64,000 bases of DNA from Alicyclobacillus acidocaldarius subsp. acidocaldarius Tc-4-1 (GCF_000219875.1 NC_017167.1:1158765-1222764), one strand, 5' to 3'. Positions 44,945-53,924 are shown, counted from the first letter of the stretch. A program made the numbers and translations. Notes: generated by a model not told the origin, from the sequence alone.

Positions 44945-46427
44945 GAGAGTGTAAAATGAACTGTGTAAACTCCCCAAGCCCAAACGCGGGAGTCTACATG
45001 GGGAGTGAAAGAGCATGGATGTTCTATCCAAGGAGCAAATCCGTCAACTCATTCGAGACGGCAAGCTGAAGGATCTTCACGACGTCCAAAGCATGCTCAG
45101 GGAGCTTTTCGCGAGCACCGTCCAAGAGATGCTCGAGGCTGAAATGGACACGCATCTCGGATATGCCAAATACGACGCGAAGCACAAAGATACGGATAAC
45201 GCCCGAAATGGCCACGGCGCCAAGCGGACGGTGCAGTCCGAACTCGGTGAGATCGAGATCGCGCTTCCTCGAGACCGAAAAGGCGAGTTTGAGCCTGCGA
45301 TTGTGCAAAAAACGCCAGAAGCGCATGCCAAGTATCGAGGAACAGGTCATTGCCCTTTATGCTCGTGGCTTCAGCACGAGGGATATCCAGGACCACCTCC
45401 TGCAGATCTACGGCGTAGAGATATCTCCCACGCTGGTGTCGAACCTCACCGATCGCCTCTTGCCGCGGATTCAGGAGTGGCAGAATCGTCCATTGCACCC
45501 CCTCTATACCGTCGTCTTCCTCGACGCCATTCACTACAAGGTGCGCGAAGAAGGCCGCTTGGTAAGCAAGGCGGCGTACATGGTCATTGGCATCGACATC
45601 GAGGGTCAGAAAGATGTGCTGGGCATCTGGATTGGGCAGAGTGAGTCCTCGAAGTTCTGGCTAGGCGTGTTGAATGACCTGAAGGCGCGTGGCGTGCAGG
45701 ATGTGCTCGTCTTTTCGACGGACAACCTGAAGGGATTCAGCGAAGCCATCGCCGCCTGTTTCCCGCAATCCGATGTCCAAAAATGCATCGTCCACCAAAT
45801 TCGCAATTCGCTGCGGTATGTGTCCTACAAGGATTTAAAGGCGGTCGCGGCAGCACTCAAGCCCATCTATCAGGCACCCACGGAAGAGGCGGCCTTGATG
45901 GAGCTTGACCAGTTTGAACGGGTATGGGGAGCGCGCTATCCCCTGTGTGTGAAGTCGTGGCGAGACAACTGGACGGAGCTCGCGACGTTCTATCGGTACC
46001 CCGTGGAAATGCGGCGAATCATGTATACGACGAACATCATCGAGGGCTACCACAGGCAGTTACGAAAAGCGACGAAGGGCAAGAGCATGTTCCCAAACGA
46101 CGAGTCGTTGTTGAAGATGCTGTATCTGGCGACGATGGAGGTGACGAGAAAATGGACGATGCGGGTGGCCAACTGGGGCACCATTCTAGGGCAACTAGCC
46201 ATCTACTTCGGGGACCGAGTGACGCCATACCTGCCATGACGACGTTAGGTGGCATGCCCACGGTGTGTGGCATGCCACGTCGGACCAGGATGGCAGCCCG
46301 GAATCGGCTGTCAAGGCTGGAAAGCGCACCTTGACAGCCTCACATGGGTACGACATCTGGGTGTTCGCTACAGGGCCGAAGGTAATCTCTTCAAAAATGG
46401 AGTTTACACAGATCACTTGACACACCC
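44945..46427 (+). mobile_element. IS256-family insertion sequence nested in the IS3-family orfB
   Basis: Imperfect inverted repeats of about 29 bp: left GAGAGTGTAAAATGAACTG continuing into TGTAAACTCC, right (reverse) GGGTGTGTCAAGTGATCTG continuing into TGTAAACTCC. The inner 13 bp (CTGTGTAAACTCC) are identical. Length 1,483 bp with one transposase gene, which carries a one-base frameshift, and an 8-bp target duplication. It was inserted after the IS3 element. Confidence 0.85.
45015..46239 (+). pseudogene. IS256-family transposase, frameshifted
   Basis: The N-terminal 99 codons (MDVLSKEQIRQLIRDG to FEPAIVQK) match IS256 transposases. After CAAAAA at 45306-45311 the frame moves, and the rest (IEEQVIALYARGFSTRDIQDH, the DDE D in VVFLDAIHYKV, D in VFSTDNLKGF, E in NIIEGYHRQLRK) continues in the +1 frame to 46239. 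Removing one A from the run of six at 45307-45312 restores a protein of about 407 residues. The C-terminal ORF has no other decay. Slippage on the A-run could allow some expression. Confidence 0.85.
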
Positions 46428-47212
46428 GACTTCGATGTACTCAAAAATCCGCTGGATGGCCTCCGCACGCGTTTTGAATCGCTCCAGATAGATGAGTTCC
46501 CGCTTGAGAACGCTGTGAAAGGATTCCATGCAGGCATTGTCATAACAGTTTCCCTTTCGACTCATGCTTGGCACCATACCATACGCTCGTAGGCGATCTT
46601 GATACTCGTGCGACGCGTATTGGCTACCGCGATCCGAATGATGGAGCGTGACACATCCTTCTCTGCGCCGTCCTCGTCGATAGGCCTGATCAAGTGCGTC
46701 CAAGCAAAGTTCTTTCGTCATGCGTGCATCCGCACGCCATCCGACGATCTTTCGAGTATACAAGTCCTCCACGCTCGCCAGATACAGCCACCCCTCGTCG
46801 GTCGGGATGTACGTGATATCGGCCATGTACACCTGACCGGGGTGCTCCGTCACAAAGCGTTGGTCGAGCACGTTCTTGTGCACAGGATACGTGTGTTGTG
46901 ACGCCGTGGTGGCCTTGTGCTTGCGCACCGTCCGGCTTCGGAGGCCGTGCTCTTTCATCCAACGCGCCACGGTCTTTTGAGCAATGCGCTCTCCTTCTCG
47001 ACGAAGAAGTGCCGTAATCTTCGGACTGCCGTACAAGCGCCTGGACTCCACAAACAACTCGTGAATCCGTCGAATCAAGCGCTTGCGTCGCTTCGCACGT
47101 TGGCTTTCCGGGCGTTTGCACCAGGCGTAATACCCGCTCCGAGAAACCCGTAGGAGTTGGCACATCTTCTGAACCGAAAGCTCGGAGCGGTGTGCATGGA
47201 TCCAAGCGAAGG

Positions 47213-47500
47213 CTACTTCCGGTCGTGCGTGAAGATGCGCACAGCTTTTTTTAGGATCTCGTTCTCCTCGCGCAAACGTCGGTTTTCCCGCTCCAAATCG
47301 CGTTGGGCTTGTGCATCCGGGCGCAGGTGTCCACTTCCAACAAAGGGGTGATCGGGATCCTCACGATACTTGGCGATCCACCCATACAAGCTCTTCGGGG
47401 AAATCCCGAGATCACGAGCCACTTCGCTCGCCGGTCTGTCACTCTCGAGCGCCAACTCTACTGCGTGCAGTTTAAATTCTTTGTCGTACTTCTGTGTCAC
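47213..47500 (-). CDS. IS3-family transposase OrfA
   Basis: A 95-residue HTH_Tnp_1 protein: YDKEFKLHAVELALESDRP, SEVARDLGISPKSLYGWIAKY and a leucine-zipper-like LERENRRLREENEILKKA. A run of seven A followed by G (47252-47246 on the minus strand) near its end is a classic -1 slippery sequence, from which the OrfAB fusion transposase would be made. Confidence 0.85.
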   Translation of the reverse strand: MTQKYDKEFKLHAVELALESDRPASEVARDLGISPKSLYGWIAKYREDPDHPFVGSGHLRPDAQAQRDLERENRRLREENEILKKAVRIFTHDRK

Positions 47501-47633
47501 AAGGGCTCACCTCGAATTCAACTTATTTTTACATTCTCGATTCGCCCTGTCCACAGTTTGATCCTAACATCAACTGCTCCTCACATGCCTCGACCGCCTT
47601 CTCCAAAAAAAGTCTACGACTCACCCGTCAAGT

Positions 47634-47667
47634 TCCGACAGGCTTCGTAATAGAAATCTACTATACT
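47634..47667 (+). promoter_or_regulatory. spoIIG-type promoter with long spacer and 0A-like box
   Basis: CCGACA (47635-47640) and TATACT (47662-47667) are separated by 21 bp. The B. subtilis spoIIG promoter is known for an over-long (22-bp) spacer that needs phosphorylated Spo0A. TCCGACA (reverse TGTCGGA, one mismatch from the 0A box TGTCGAA) overlaps the -35, as expected. The IS3 element ends only 70 bp upstream. Confidence 0.5.
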
Positions 47668-47748
47668 TGCCTCCAAACGATGCGGTGTGATCTCGCGGAC
47701 ATCCCGCCCGTCGGATGGGACACGCCGTGCTCCACCTGAGGTGATGGT

Positions 47749-48768
47749 GTGCAGGCCCTGCCGGTGGTCTACATCGACATCGTCTGGATGGTCAACTTCA
47801 TCATGGACTTCGCGTTGCTCTGGACGACCGGCTGGTTGATGAAGCGCCGGGCGCGCTGGACGCGGCTTTTGGCAGGCGCCTTGGTAGGCGCGACGTACGC
47901 CCTCGCGCTGTTTGTCCCTGCCCTGTCCCTTGTCACCACCTGGCCCGGCAAGGCGCTTGTGTCTGTGCTCATGGTGTGGTTCGCCCTGCCTCACCGAAAC
48001 GCGTTCGATCTCGCCCGCCTCATCGGGGTCTACTACCTCGTGTCGTTCGTCGTGGCCGGGGCAAGCGTGGCCGCTCGGTTCGCTTTGCCGGGCACGACGC
48101 TCAACCACGCCCTGTGGAGCAACCGCGGCGTGGCCTTTGCCACCTCGGGCGAGACGCTCGGCCTGATGGTAGGCTTGCCGCTCGCCGTGGGCGGGCTCAA
48201 GCGCCTGGCTGCGCGCCTGCGAAAGGATGCGCGCGTCGAGACATCCTTGGTCGATCTCGAGGTGCAATTCGACGAGATGGTGATTCGCTGCCGCGCCCTC
48301 GTCGACACGGGCAACGCACTGGTCGATCCCGTCTCGAAGCGCCCCGTGTCGCTGGTCGACGCCGCTGTCCTCATGCCGGCGTTTCCCGAGCCGGTCCGCG
48401 AGAAGGTGGCCGCCGGCGCGGATCTGCTGGATGCCCTGACCGAGGCGTTGCCGGGCACACCGTTTTCCATCGTGCCTTTTCAAGGGGCGTCCGGCCGCGG
48501 GTTGACCGTCGCGCTCCGACCAAAGGCCGTGTACCTGGTGCAGGCGGATGGATCGCGCACCCGCGGCGCGGACAGCCTGTTTGCGGTATTTCCCGGCGTG
48601 CTCTGCGCGGAGGGGACGTTTCAAGCCATCTTGCACCCAGAAGTCATGAATGGAGTGGATGACGATGTACGCGTTCCAGTTTCTCGAGACCAAGCGCCGC
48701 CTCGCGCTCCTTCGGCTTCGCCTCCTGTACATCCGCCTGCGAGTTCGCCTCCTGGGTCAGCCGGATGA
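47749..48768 (+). CDS. spoIIGA: Sigma-E processing peptidase SpoIIGA
   Basis: A 339-residue membrane aspartic protease: five N-terminal membrane segments (about 5-150), then a soluble domain with the catalytic aspartate in [12 protein letters not shown] near residue 186 and [14 protein letters not shown]. It cleaves pro-sigma-E after a signal from the forespore. The frame runs 104 bp into sigE, ending in a proline-rich tail ([16 protein letters not shown]) absent from typical family members of about 300 residues. GTG start. Confidence 0.93.
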   Translation: MQALPVVYIDIVWMVNFIMDFALLWTTGWLMKRRARWTRLLAGALVGATYALALFVPALSLVTTWPGKALVSVLMVWFALPHRNAFDLARLIGVYYLVSFVVAGASVAARFALPGTTLNHALWSNRGVAFATSGETLGLMVGLPLAVGGLKRLAARLRKDARVETSLVDLEVQFDEMVIRCRALVDTGNALVDPVSKRPVSLVDAAVLMPAFPEPVREKVAAGADLLDALTEALPGTPFSIVPFQGASGRGLTVALRPKAVYLVQADGSRTRGADSLFAVFPGVLCAEGTFQAILHPEVMNGVDDDVRVPVSRDQAPPRAPSASPPVHPPASSPPGSAG

Positions 48769-49414
48769 GGTTTATTACGTCGGCGGAAGCGAGGCGCTTC
48801 CACCGCCGCTCACGAAGGAAGAGGAGCAATATCTTCTCGAACGGCTTCCTTCGGGCGATCCGTCCGTGCGTTCGATGCTCATCGAGCGAAACTTGCGCCT
48901 CGTCGTGTACATCGCCCGCAAGTTCGAGAACACCGGCGTCAACATCGAAGACCTGGTGTCCATCGGCACAATTGGGCTCATCAAGGCCGTGAACACGTTC
49001 GACCCATCCAAGAAGATCAAACTCGCGACGTACGCGTCTCGCTGCATCGAGAACGAGATCCTGATGTACCTTCGCCGCAACAACAAACTTCGCGCCGAGG
49101 TGTCACTGGACGAGCCGCTGAACGTGGACTGGGACGGAAACGAGTTGCTGTTGTCCGATGTGCTTGGCACCGATTCCGACACGATCTACCGCAATCTCGA
49201 AGACGAGGTCGACCGCGAATTGCTCTATGACGCGCTCGACAAATTGAGCGAACGGGAGCGCACCATCATGGAGCTCCGATTTGGCCTGGGGACCGGTCAG
49301 GAAATGACGCAAAAAGACGTCGCGGACCTTCTAGGGATTTCTCAATCCTACATATCGCGTTTGGAGAAGCGCATTCTGAAGCGGCTTCAGCGGGAGTTTA
49401 ACAAGATGATGTGA
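48665..49414 (+). CDS. sigE: RNA polymerase sigma-E factor (mother cell, pro-form)
   Basis: A 249-residue sigma-70 factor. An amphipathic, basic pro-sequence of about 35-40 residues ([20 protein letters not shown]) precedes [16 protein letters not shown], where mature sigma-E starts in B. subtilis. Regions 2 ([40 protein letters not shown]) and 4 ([20 protein letters not shown]) are complete. ATG 48665 has GGAGTGG 6 bases upstream; ATGs at 48650 and 48659 are in frame. It directs early mother-cell genes. Confidence 0.96.
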   Translation: MYAFQFLETKRRLALLRLRLLYIRLRVRLLGQPDEVYYVGGSEALPPPLTKEEEQYLLERLPSGDPSVRSMLIERNLRLVVYIARKFENTGVNIEDLVSIGTIGLIKAVNTFDPSKKIKLATYASRCIENEILMYLRRNNKLRAEVSLDEPLNVDWDGNELLLSDVLGTDSDTIYRNLEDEVDRELLYDALDKLSERERTIMELRFGLGTGQEMTQKDVADLLGISQSYISRLEKRILKRLQREFNKMM

Positions 49415-49446
49415 GGGCCAGAGCCGCATCTTCGCCCTGTCTCCGC

Positions 49447-49472
49447 GGCGGCGCCAGGAAGCGCCGCCTTTT
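49447..49472 (+). terminator. Intrinsic terminator after sigE
   Basis: GGCGGCGC and GCGCCGCC form an 8-bp stem with loop CAGGAA, followed by TTTT. Confidence 0.8.
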
Positions 49473-49485
49473 GCGCGTCGACCCT

Positions 49486-49514
49486 GCATAACCCGCCCAA
49501 GTCCGGACATACTT
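49486..49514 (+). promoter_or_regulatory. Forespore sigma-F-type promoter of sigG
   Basis: GCATA (49486-49490) and GGACATACTT (49505-49514) match the sigma-F pattern GYWTA / GGNNANANTW at every defined position, with a 14-bp spacer, 60 bp before the sigG start. B. subtilis sigG is transcribed first by sigma-F. Confidence 0.55.
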
Positions 49515-49573
49515 AAGACGAATTTTGGAATTCTGTTCACACGTGTATGACGGGCAGACTTGGGGGGACTTCT

Positions 49574-50353
49574 TTGAAGCGCAACAAGGTGGAGATCTGC
49601 GGCGTCAACACATCTCAACTCCCTGTTCTCACGAATGCTCAAATGCGCGAACTGTTTGAACAGCTTCGAGCCGGAGACCTCTCGGCGCGCGAGAAACTGG
49701 TCAACGGCAACCTGCGTTTGGTCTTATCCGTCATTCAGCGGTTTAACAATCGCGGCGAATATGTGGACGACTTGTTCCAAGTCGGATGCATCGGACTGAT
49801 GAAAGCCATTGACAATTTTGATCTCAATCAGAATGTTCGCTTTTCCACCTACGCAGTCCCCATGATCGTCGGCGAAATTCGCAGGTATCTGAGGGACAAC
49901 AACCCCATCCGGGTCAGCCGGTCTCTTCGCGACATCGCCTACAAGGCGCTCCAGGTCCGCGACATGCTGGCATCGAAAAACCTCCGCGAGCCTTCCATCG
50001 TCGAGATCGCCAACGAAATGAACCTGCCCAAGGAGGAGGTCGTCTTCGCGCTCGACGCGATTCAGGATCCCGTCTCCATGTTCGAGCCCATCTATCACGA
50101 TGGGGGAGATCCTATCTACGTGATGGATCAGATTCACGACGAGCGAGAAAAGGATTCGGCGTGGGTCGAGGGGATTGCGCTGCGAGAGGCGATGCGAAAG
50201 CTGTCGGATAGGGAGAAGAAAATCCTCGCGAAGCGATTTTATGAGGGCAAGACACAGATGGAGGTGGCGGACGAGATCGGCATCTCGCAGGCGCAGGTCT
50301 CCCGCCTCGAGAAGGCCGCCATTCATCGCATGTACAAGCACATTCAGTCGTAA
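49574..50353 (+). CDS. sigG: RNA polymerase sigma-G factor (late forespore)
   Basis: A 259-residue sigma-70 factor beginning near KRNKVEICGVNTSQLPVLTN, the typical SigG start. Region 2 (LRLVLSVIQRFNNRGEYVDD, AIDNFDLNQNVRFSTYAVP), region 3 and region 4 (MEVADEIGISQAQVSRLEKA) are complete. TTG 49574 has GGGGGGA upstream; GTG/ATG frames upstream to 49547 add non-conserved residues. It follows sigE, separated by a terminator and its own promoter. Confidence 0.96.
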   Translation: MKRNKVEICGVNTSQLPVLTNAQMRELFEQLRAGDLSAREKLVNGNLRLVLSVIQRFNNRGEYVDDLFQVGCIGLMKAIDNFDLNQNVRFSTYAVPMIVGEIRRYLRDNNPIRVSRSLRDIAYKALQVRDMLASKNLREPSIVEIANEMNLPKEEVVFALDAIQDPVSMFEPIYHDGGDPIYVMDQIHDEREKDSAWVEGIALREAMRKLSDREKKILAKRFYEGKTQMEVADEIGISQAQVSRLEKAAIHRMYKHIQS

Positions 50354-50407
50354 CCGATCCGCCATCGGTCATATGATGAGCGTAGGACCGATGGGAGGCG
50401 GATAGGC

Positions 50408-50704
50408 GTGGTGCGCATTTCGGAGCTTCAGTCGAAGGACGTGGTCAACGTCGAGGACGGCAAGCGGCTCGGGACCATCGGCGATTTGGAGATTGACCTC
50501 GACAGCGGGCTGATCCGCGCCATTGTCATTCCCGGCCAGTCGAAATTCTTCGGCATGGTGGGCGGATCGCAGGACTACATCATTCCGTGGAACCAGATTG
50601 TCAAAATTGGCGCGGACGTGATCCTCGTGGATCTGCGCCCGCCTGGGGAGCCGGGCTACTATCTCCCTCCGCAGTCCGGCAAACGCGGCACGGGCGGCTA
50701 CTGA
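50408..50704 (+). CDS. ylmC: YlmC/YmxH family sporulation protein (PRC-barrel)
   Basis: A 98-residue PRC-barrel protein: ISELQSKDVVNVEDGKRLG, DLEIDLDSGLIRAIVIPG and YIIPWNQIVKIGADVILVD. Members follow sigG in most sporeformers. The exact role is unknown. GTG start with GGGAGGCGG upstream. It precedes pgeF directly. Confidence 0.92.
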   Translation: MVRISELQSKDVVNVEDGKRLGTIGDLEIDLDSGLIRAIVIPGQSKFFGMVGGSQDYIIPWNQIVKIGADVILVDLRPPGEPGYYLPPQSGKRGTGGY

Positions 50705-50751
50705 TGCGTGGCGCTGCGAAGCCGGATGGATGTATGATAGAAGGCGGAGGG

Positions 50752-51540
50752 ATGCGCTTGCTGAAGGACGTGATAGGGCAACATGGCGGCCTCGGGATTC
50801 GCCCGCCGTTTGCGGGCCCGGGCGTGCGTGCCATGTTTTTCTTTCGCCATTTGGACACGTGGCCGCTGACGGATGCGGATCTGTCGCCGCGCCTCGCGGG
50901 CCCGGAAGCAGCCCGCGCCAACCGCGCAAGGATGCTCAGCAGTGCGGGTATGCAAGCGGAGGCGCTGTGCCTGGTGCGGCAGGTGCACGGCCATCGCGTC
51001 ATTCGCGTCGATGCGCCGACGGACTCCGCCTTCGAGGCAGACGGGATGGTCACGGATGTTCCCGGCCTCGCGCTTGCCATCCTCGTCGCCGACTGCGCGC
51101 CCGTCCTCTTGTACGATCCCGTCCGCCGCGCGGTGGGCGCGTGCCACTCGGGATGGCGGGGCACCGTGCAACAGATTGTCGCCTGCGCCATTGAGCGCAT
51201 GCGGGACGAATACGGGACAAATCCGGGGGATCTGCATGTCGCCATTGGCCCGTGCATTCGGCGGTGCTGTTACGAAGTAGACGACGTGGTGGCCGACCAC
51301 GTCCGAAACACGCCGCTTGAGCGAGCGCTGTTGCCCAGATTTCGGCGCCCTAGGAAGTATGTCTTCAGTCTGCCTCATGCCATCCGCCTGACGGCTGAAG
51401 CTTGCGGGGTCCAGCCAGATCACGTCTATGACGCCGGCGTCTGCACGTCCTGCCGAAACGGCCACCTGTTCTCGCACCGCCGCGAGGGCGAGCGCGCAGG
51501 GCGACAGATGGCGGTTATCGCGCTTGAGATGGGGGACTGA
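50752..51540 (+). CDS. pgeF: Laccase-domain protein PgeF (YlmD), peptidoglycan editing factor
   Basis: About 262 residues of the DUF152/YfiH family. Metal-site motifs: RQVHGHRVI, VADCAPVLLYD and ACHSGWRGTV, with the second cysteine pair GPCIRRCCYEV. Proteins of this family act as purine nucleoside phosphorylase or adenosine deaminase, or as a factor preventing misincorporated L-Ser in peptidoglycan. ATG 50752 follows AAGGCGGAGGG. ATG 50704, overlapping the ylmC stop, is an alternative. Confidence 0.9.
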   Translation: MRLLKDVIGQHGGLGIRPPFAGPGVRAMFFFRHLDTWPLTDADLSPRLAGPEAARANRARMLSSAGMQAEALCLVRQVHGHRVIRVDAPTDSAFEADGMVTDVPGLALAILVADCAPVLLYDPVRRAVGACHSGWRGTVQQIVACAIERMRDEYGTNPGDLHVAIGPCIRRCCYEVDDVVADHVRNTPLERALLPRFRRPRKYVFSLPHAIRLTAEACGVQPDHVYDAGVCTSCRNGHLFSHRREGERAGRQMAVIALEMGD

Positions 51541-51543
51541 CCG

Positions 51544-52233
51544 GTGGATTACGGATTTGTGCGCCAGCGGGTCGAGGATGTGCGGGCGCGGGTCGAGGAC
51601 GCCTGCCGCCGCGCGGGCCGCGATCCGGCGGGCGTTCGCATTGTGGCGGTCACCAAGACGGCGTCTCCAGACGTCTTGCCCGCGCTGCACGACGCAGGCA
51701 TCCGAGATGCGGCCGAGAACCGCTGGCAGATCGCGAGGGACAAGCTCGCGCATCCTGCTGCCTCTCGCTTTGAATGGCATTTCATCGGTACGCTTCAAAC
51801 CAACAAGGTCAAGTATGTCGTCCCGCGCTTTGCATGGATTCACTCGCTGGATCGGCCCGAACTCGCGCACGCGCTGTCTCAGGAGGCGGTGCGGCGGGGA
51901 GTCGGCGTGAACGTGCTGGTCCAGGTCAATATCAGCGGCGAGTCGCAAAAGCATGGCGTCGCGCCGGAAGAGGCAGAGCATCTCGTCCGCCTCGCCCACG
52001 AGCTTCCAGGGCTTGCGGTCCGAGGGCTCATGACCATGGCGCCCATCGCCGAGTGTCCCGAGGATGTGCGTGACGTCTTCGCGGGCCTTCGCGATCTGCT
52101 GCACGAACTGAGGACACGCCTGTCGCTCGAAGCGCTGGATCAACTTTCGATGGGGATGTCCGACGACTTCGAGGTGGCCGTCGAGGAAGGAGCCACGATG
52201 ATCCGCATCGGACGAAGGCTGGTCAATCCATGA
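51544..52233 (+). CDS. yggS: YggS family pyridoxal phosphate homeostasis protein
   Basis: A 229-residue PLP-binding TIM-barrel protein (YlmE). The PLP lysine is in VAVTKTASPDVL, followed by ENRWQIARDKLAH, EWHFIGTLQTNKVKYV, VNISGESQKHGV and the phosphate-binding LSMGMSDDFEVAVEEGATMIRIGR. It buffers PLP and has no known catalysis. GTG start. Confidence 0.94.
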   Translation: MDYGFVRQRVEDVRARVEDACRRAGRDPAGVRIVAVTKTASPDVLPALHDAGIRDAAENRWQIARDKLAHPAASRFEWHFIGTLQTNKVKYVVPRFAWIHSLDRPELAHALSQEAVRRGVGVNVLVQVNISGESQKHGVAPEEAEHLVRLAHELPGLAVRGLMTMAPIAECPEDVRDVFAGLRDLLHELRTRLSLEALDQLSMGMSDDFEVAVEEGATMIRIGRRLVNP

Positions 52234-52245
52234 GGGGGTGAACAC

Positions 52246-52527
52246 ATGGACGGCTTGGCGGACGCCGTGGAGTGGATGTTCGCCGTCTATTTCGTGGTGC
52301 TTTTGGCCGGCGCGTTGATTCAGATGGTGCCTGATTGGACCGAATACCGGGTGGGCCGGTGGATTCGCGCCTGTTGCGAGCCCTATCTATGGGTGTTTCG
52401 GCGTCACCTTCGCCCCGTGCGCGTGGGCCAGACGTCCGTCGATGTGTCGTGGCTCGTGGCCGTTGTGGTGTTTTTGGTCGTCGAAGCGGGTGTGGATACC
52501 ACATTGACACAGTTGACCACGAGCTGA
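52246..52527 (+). CDS. yggT: YggT family membrane protein
   Basis: A 93-residue protein with two hydrophobic segments (about 8-28 and 66-83) flanking a loop with EPYLWVFRRHL, the usual YggT P-loop region. YggT (YlmG) lies with yggS and ylmH in this conserved group and is linked to septum and nucleoid organisation. GAGGGGG lies upstream of the ATG. Confidence 0.9.
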   Translation: MDGLADAVEWMFAVYFVVLLAGALIQMVPDWTEYRVGRWIRACCEPYLWVFRRHLRPVRVGQTSVDVSWLVAVVVFLVVEAGVDTTLTQLTTS

Positions 52528-52540
52528 GGAGGCGCACGCC

Positions 52541-53308
52541 ATGGAGCTCGGATGGGTACGCGCGTCGGAGCAGCCTTGGGTCCGCCGCGCCTCAGATTGG
52601 GTCCGGCAGGTTCAGGACAGTTACGCGCCCTATTTGACCGACTTTCTGACGCCTCGCGAACGCTACCTCGCCGAAAGCGTGGCCCGAGGTGCGGGCATCC
52701 ACGTCGAGGCGTTCGGGGGATACGACGCCGCGGAGCGCGTCCGGCTCCTGCTTTTGCCGGAGCCGTGGCCGGTGCGTCCCGAGGACTTCGAAATCCAAGC
52801 GCTCGAGGTGGTCGCAGTGCAAGGGACCTTTGCGCATGGAGACGTGCTGGGTTCGCTCCTGGGCCTCGGACTCAAGCGCGCGTCGTTGGGCGACATCGCA
52901 ATCTCCACGCCCGCACAAGCGTATGTGTTCGTCGCCCGACCCCTCGTGCGCTATCTACAAGAGACTTGGGCTCGCGTCGGCAGCGTGCCGGTGGTCGCGG
53001 AGGTCGTCCATGACATCCCGAATCTACCCCCTCCGCCATACGAGCCCAGGGAGATTTTCGTCATGTCACCGCGTATGGATGCCGTCGTGGCGCAGGCTTG
53101 TCGGATGTCGCGCAAGGATGCGCAGTCTCTTGTCGCGAGTGGCCGCGTGGAACTGAATCACGCGGAGGCGCCGGCTGACGCCGAGGTTCGTCCCGGCGAC
53201 GTGTTGTCCGTCAGGGGATTCGGTCGCGTGCGGGTGTTGGAGACCGTCGGCCAGTCGAAAAGCGGCAGATGGATCGTTCGGGTCGGCGTCCTGCGATCTC
53301 GCCCCTAA
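52541..53308 (+). CDS. ylmH: YlmH family RNA-binding protein (S4 domain)
   Basis: A 255-residue protein with an N-terminal domain containing FLTPRERYLAESVARGAGIH and FGGYDAAERVRLLLLPE, a middle domain ending near MSPRMDAVVAQAC, and a C-terminal S4 RNA-binding domain (SRKDAQSLVASGRVELNHAEA, GDVLSVRGFGRVRV). It is thought to bind stalled ribosomal complexes or RNA. AGGAGG lies upstream of the ATG. Confidence 0.92.
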   Translation: MELGWVRASEQPWVRRASDWVRQVQDSYAPYLTDFLTPRERYLAESVARGAGIHVEAFGGYDAAERVRLLLLPEPWPVRPEDFEIQALEVVAVQGTFAHGDVLGSLLGLGLKRASLGDIAISTPAQAYVFVARPLVRYLQETWARVGSVPVVAEVVHDIPNLPPPPYEPREIFVMSPRMDAVVAQACRMSRKDAQSLVASGRVELNHAEAPADAEVRPGDVLSVRGFGRVRVLETVGQSKSGRWIVRVGVLRSRP

Positions 53309-53417
53309 CTGCGGCGGTGGTGAAGGATTTTGCCGCTTGCTGTCGAATAGCAGGGTGACGAACCTTCGCCCAAACAAGGGCTTCACAAGCCTGTGGTCGA
53401 GATGAGGGGGATTCGCC

Positions 53418-53924
53418 ATGCCGTTGTCGCCCATCGACATTCACAATAAAGAGTTCCGGCGCTCGCTGCGCGGGTACAACGAGGATGAAGTCGATGATTT
53501 TCTGGAACGCGTGATTCAGGATTACGAAGCGTTGATTCGACAGAACAAACAGCTCGAAGAGGAGATTGCGCGGCTCAACGAGAAATTGGCCCATTACCAG
53601 AACATTGAAGAAAGTCTGAGCAAGTCCATTCTCGTCGCGCAGGAGACCGCGGAAGAGCTGAAGAACAACGCCAAGAAGGAAGCGCAGCTCATCATTCGGG
53701 AGGCGGAAAAGAACGCGGACCGGATCATCAGCGAAGCCCTCAACAAGGCGCGAAAAGTGGCGCTCGAGGTGGAGGAGATGCAGAAGCAAGCCGCCATTTT
53801 CCGCGCGCGGTTCCGCTCGCTCATCCAGTCGCAACTGGAGATGATGGAGTCAGGCGACTGGGAATCGTTCGAGCGGGAGCTCGCACGGCGCGAGGTCGCG
53901 GCGGCTGAACCCGACTTCGCGTAA
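53418..53924 (+). CDS. divIVA: Cell division and polarity protein DivIVA
   Basis: A 168-residue coiled-coil protein. The N-terminal membrane-binding part LSPIDIHNKEFRRSLRGYNEDEVDDFLERVI is diagnostic. A long coiled coil (45-150) follows. DivIVA recognises curved membrane at septa and poles, positions MinJ/MinD, and anchors oriC via RacA in sporulation. GAGGGGGA lies upstream of the ATG; a strong terminator follows. Confidence 0.96.
   Translation: MPLSPIDIHNKEFRRSLRGYNEDEVDDFLERVIQDYEALIRQNKQLEEEIARLNEKLAHYQNIEESLSKSILVAQETAEELKNNAKKEAQLIIREAEKNADRIISEALNKARKVALEVEEMQKQAAIFRARFRSLIQSQLEMMESGDWESFERELARREVAAAEPDFA

Larger units (their letters stand above)
44850..47252 (-). pseudogene. IS3-family transposase OrfB, split by the IS256 insertion
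   Basis: From the frameshift site the minus-strand frame reads EVAFAWIHAHRSELSVQKMC, then the HTH_21 region and the rve catalytic core: D in YMADITYIPT, D in LHHSDRGSQY, E in NACMESFHS. At 46436 the core breaks off after IFEYIEV. The missing end (DVWYNRKRIHASIGYHTPDEWE, stop at 44850) lies on the far side of the IS256 element at 44944-44850. Joining them gives a complete OrfB. Residues GCVK after IEV are read from the IS256 end. Confidence 0.85.
44641..47564 (-). mobile_element. IS3-family insertion sequence, interrupted by an IS256-family element
   Basis: The ends are related inverted repeats: left TCAAGTTTGTGGACACCCC and right (reverse) TCAAACTGTGGACAGGGCG, both leading to CGAGAATG. The minus strand carries orfA (47500-47213) and orfB. 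orfB is cut near its end by the IS256 element at 44945-46427. Without that insert and its duplicated 8 bp the element is about 1.43 kb, normal for IS3. It lies between ftsZ and the spoIIG promoter. Confidence 0.8.

Noticed and set aside
45306-45313. Programmed frameshift in the IS256 transposase
   Set aside because: IS256-family transposases are normally one frame, and a +1 change at an A-run is not their known mechanism; an indel is simpler.
46411-47563. GATC repeats as target duplication of an IS3 element starting at 46415
   Set aside because: The missing orfB end was found at 44850-44944, so the true IS3 left end is at 44641 and 46411 lies inside the IS256 terminal repeat.
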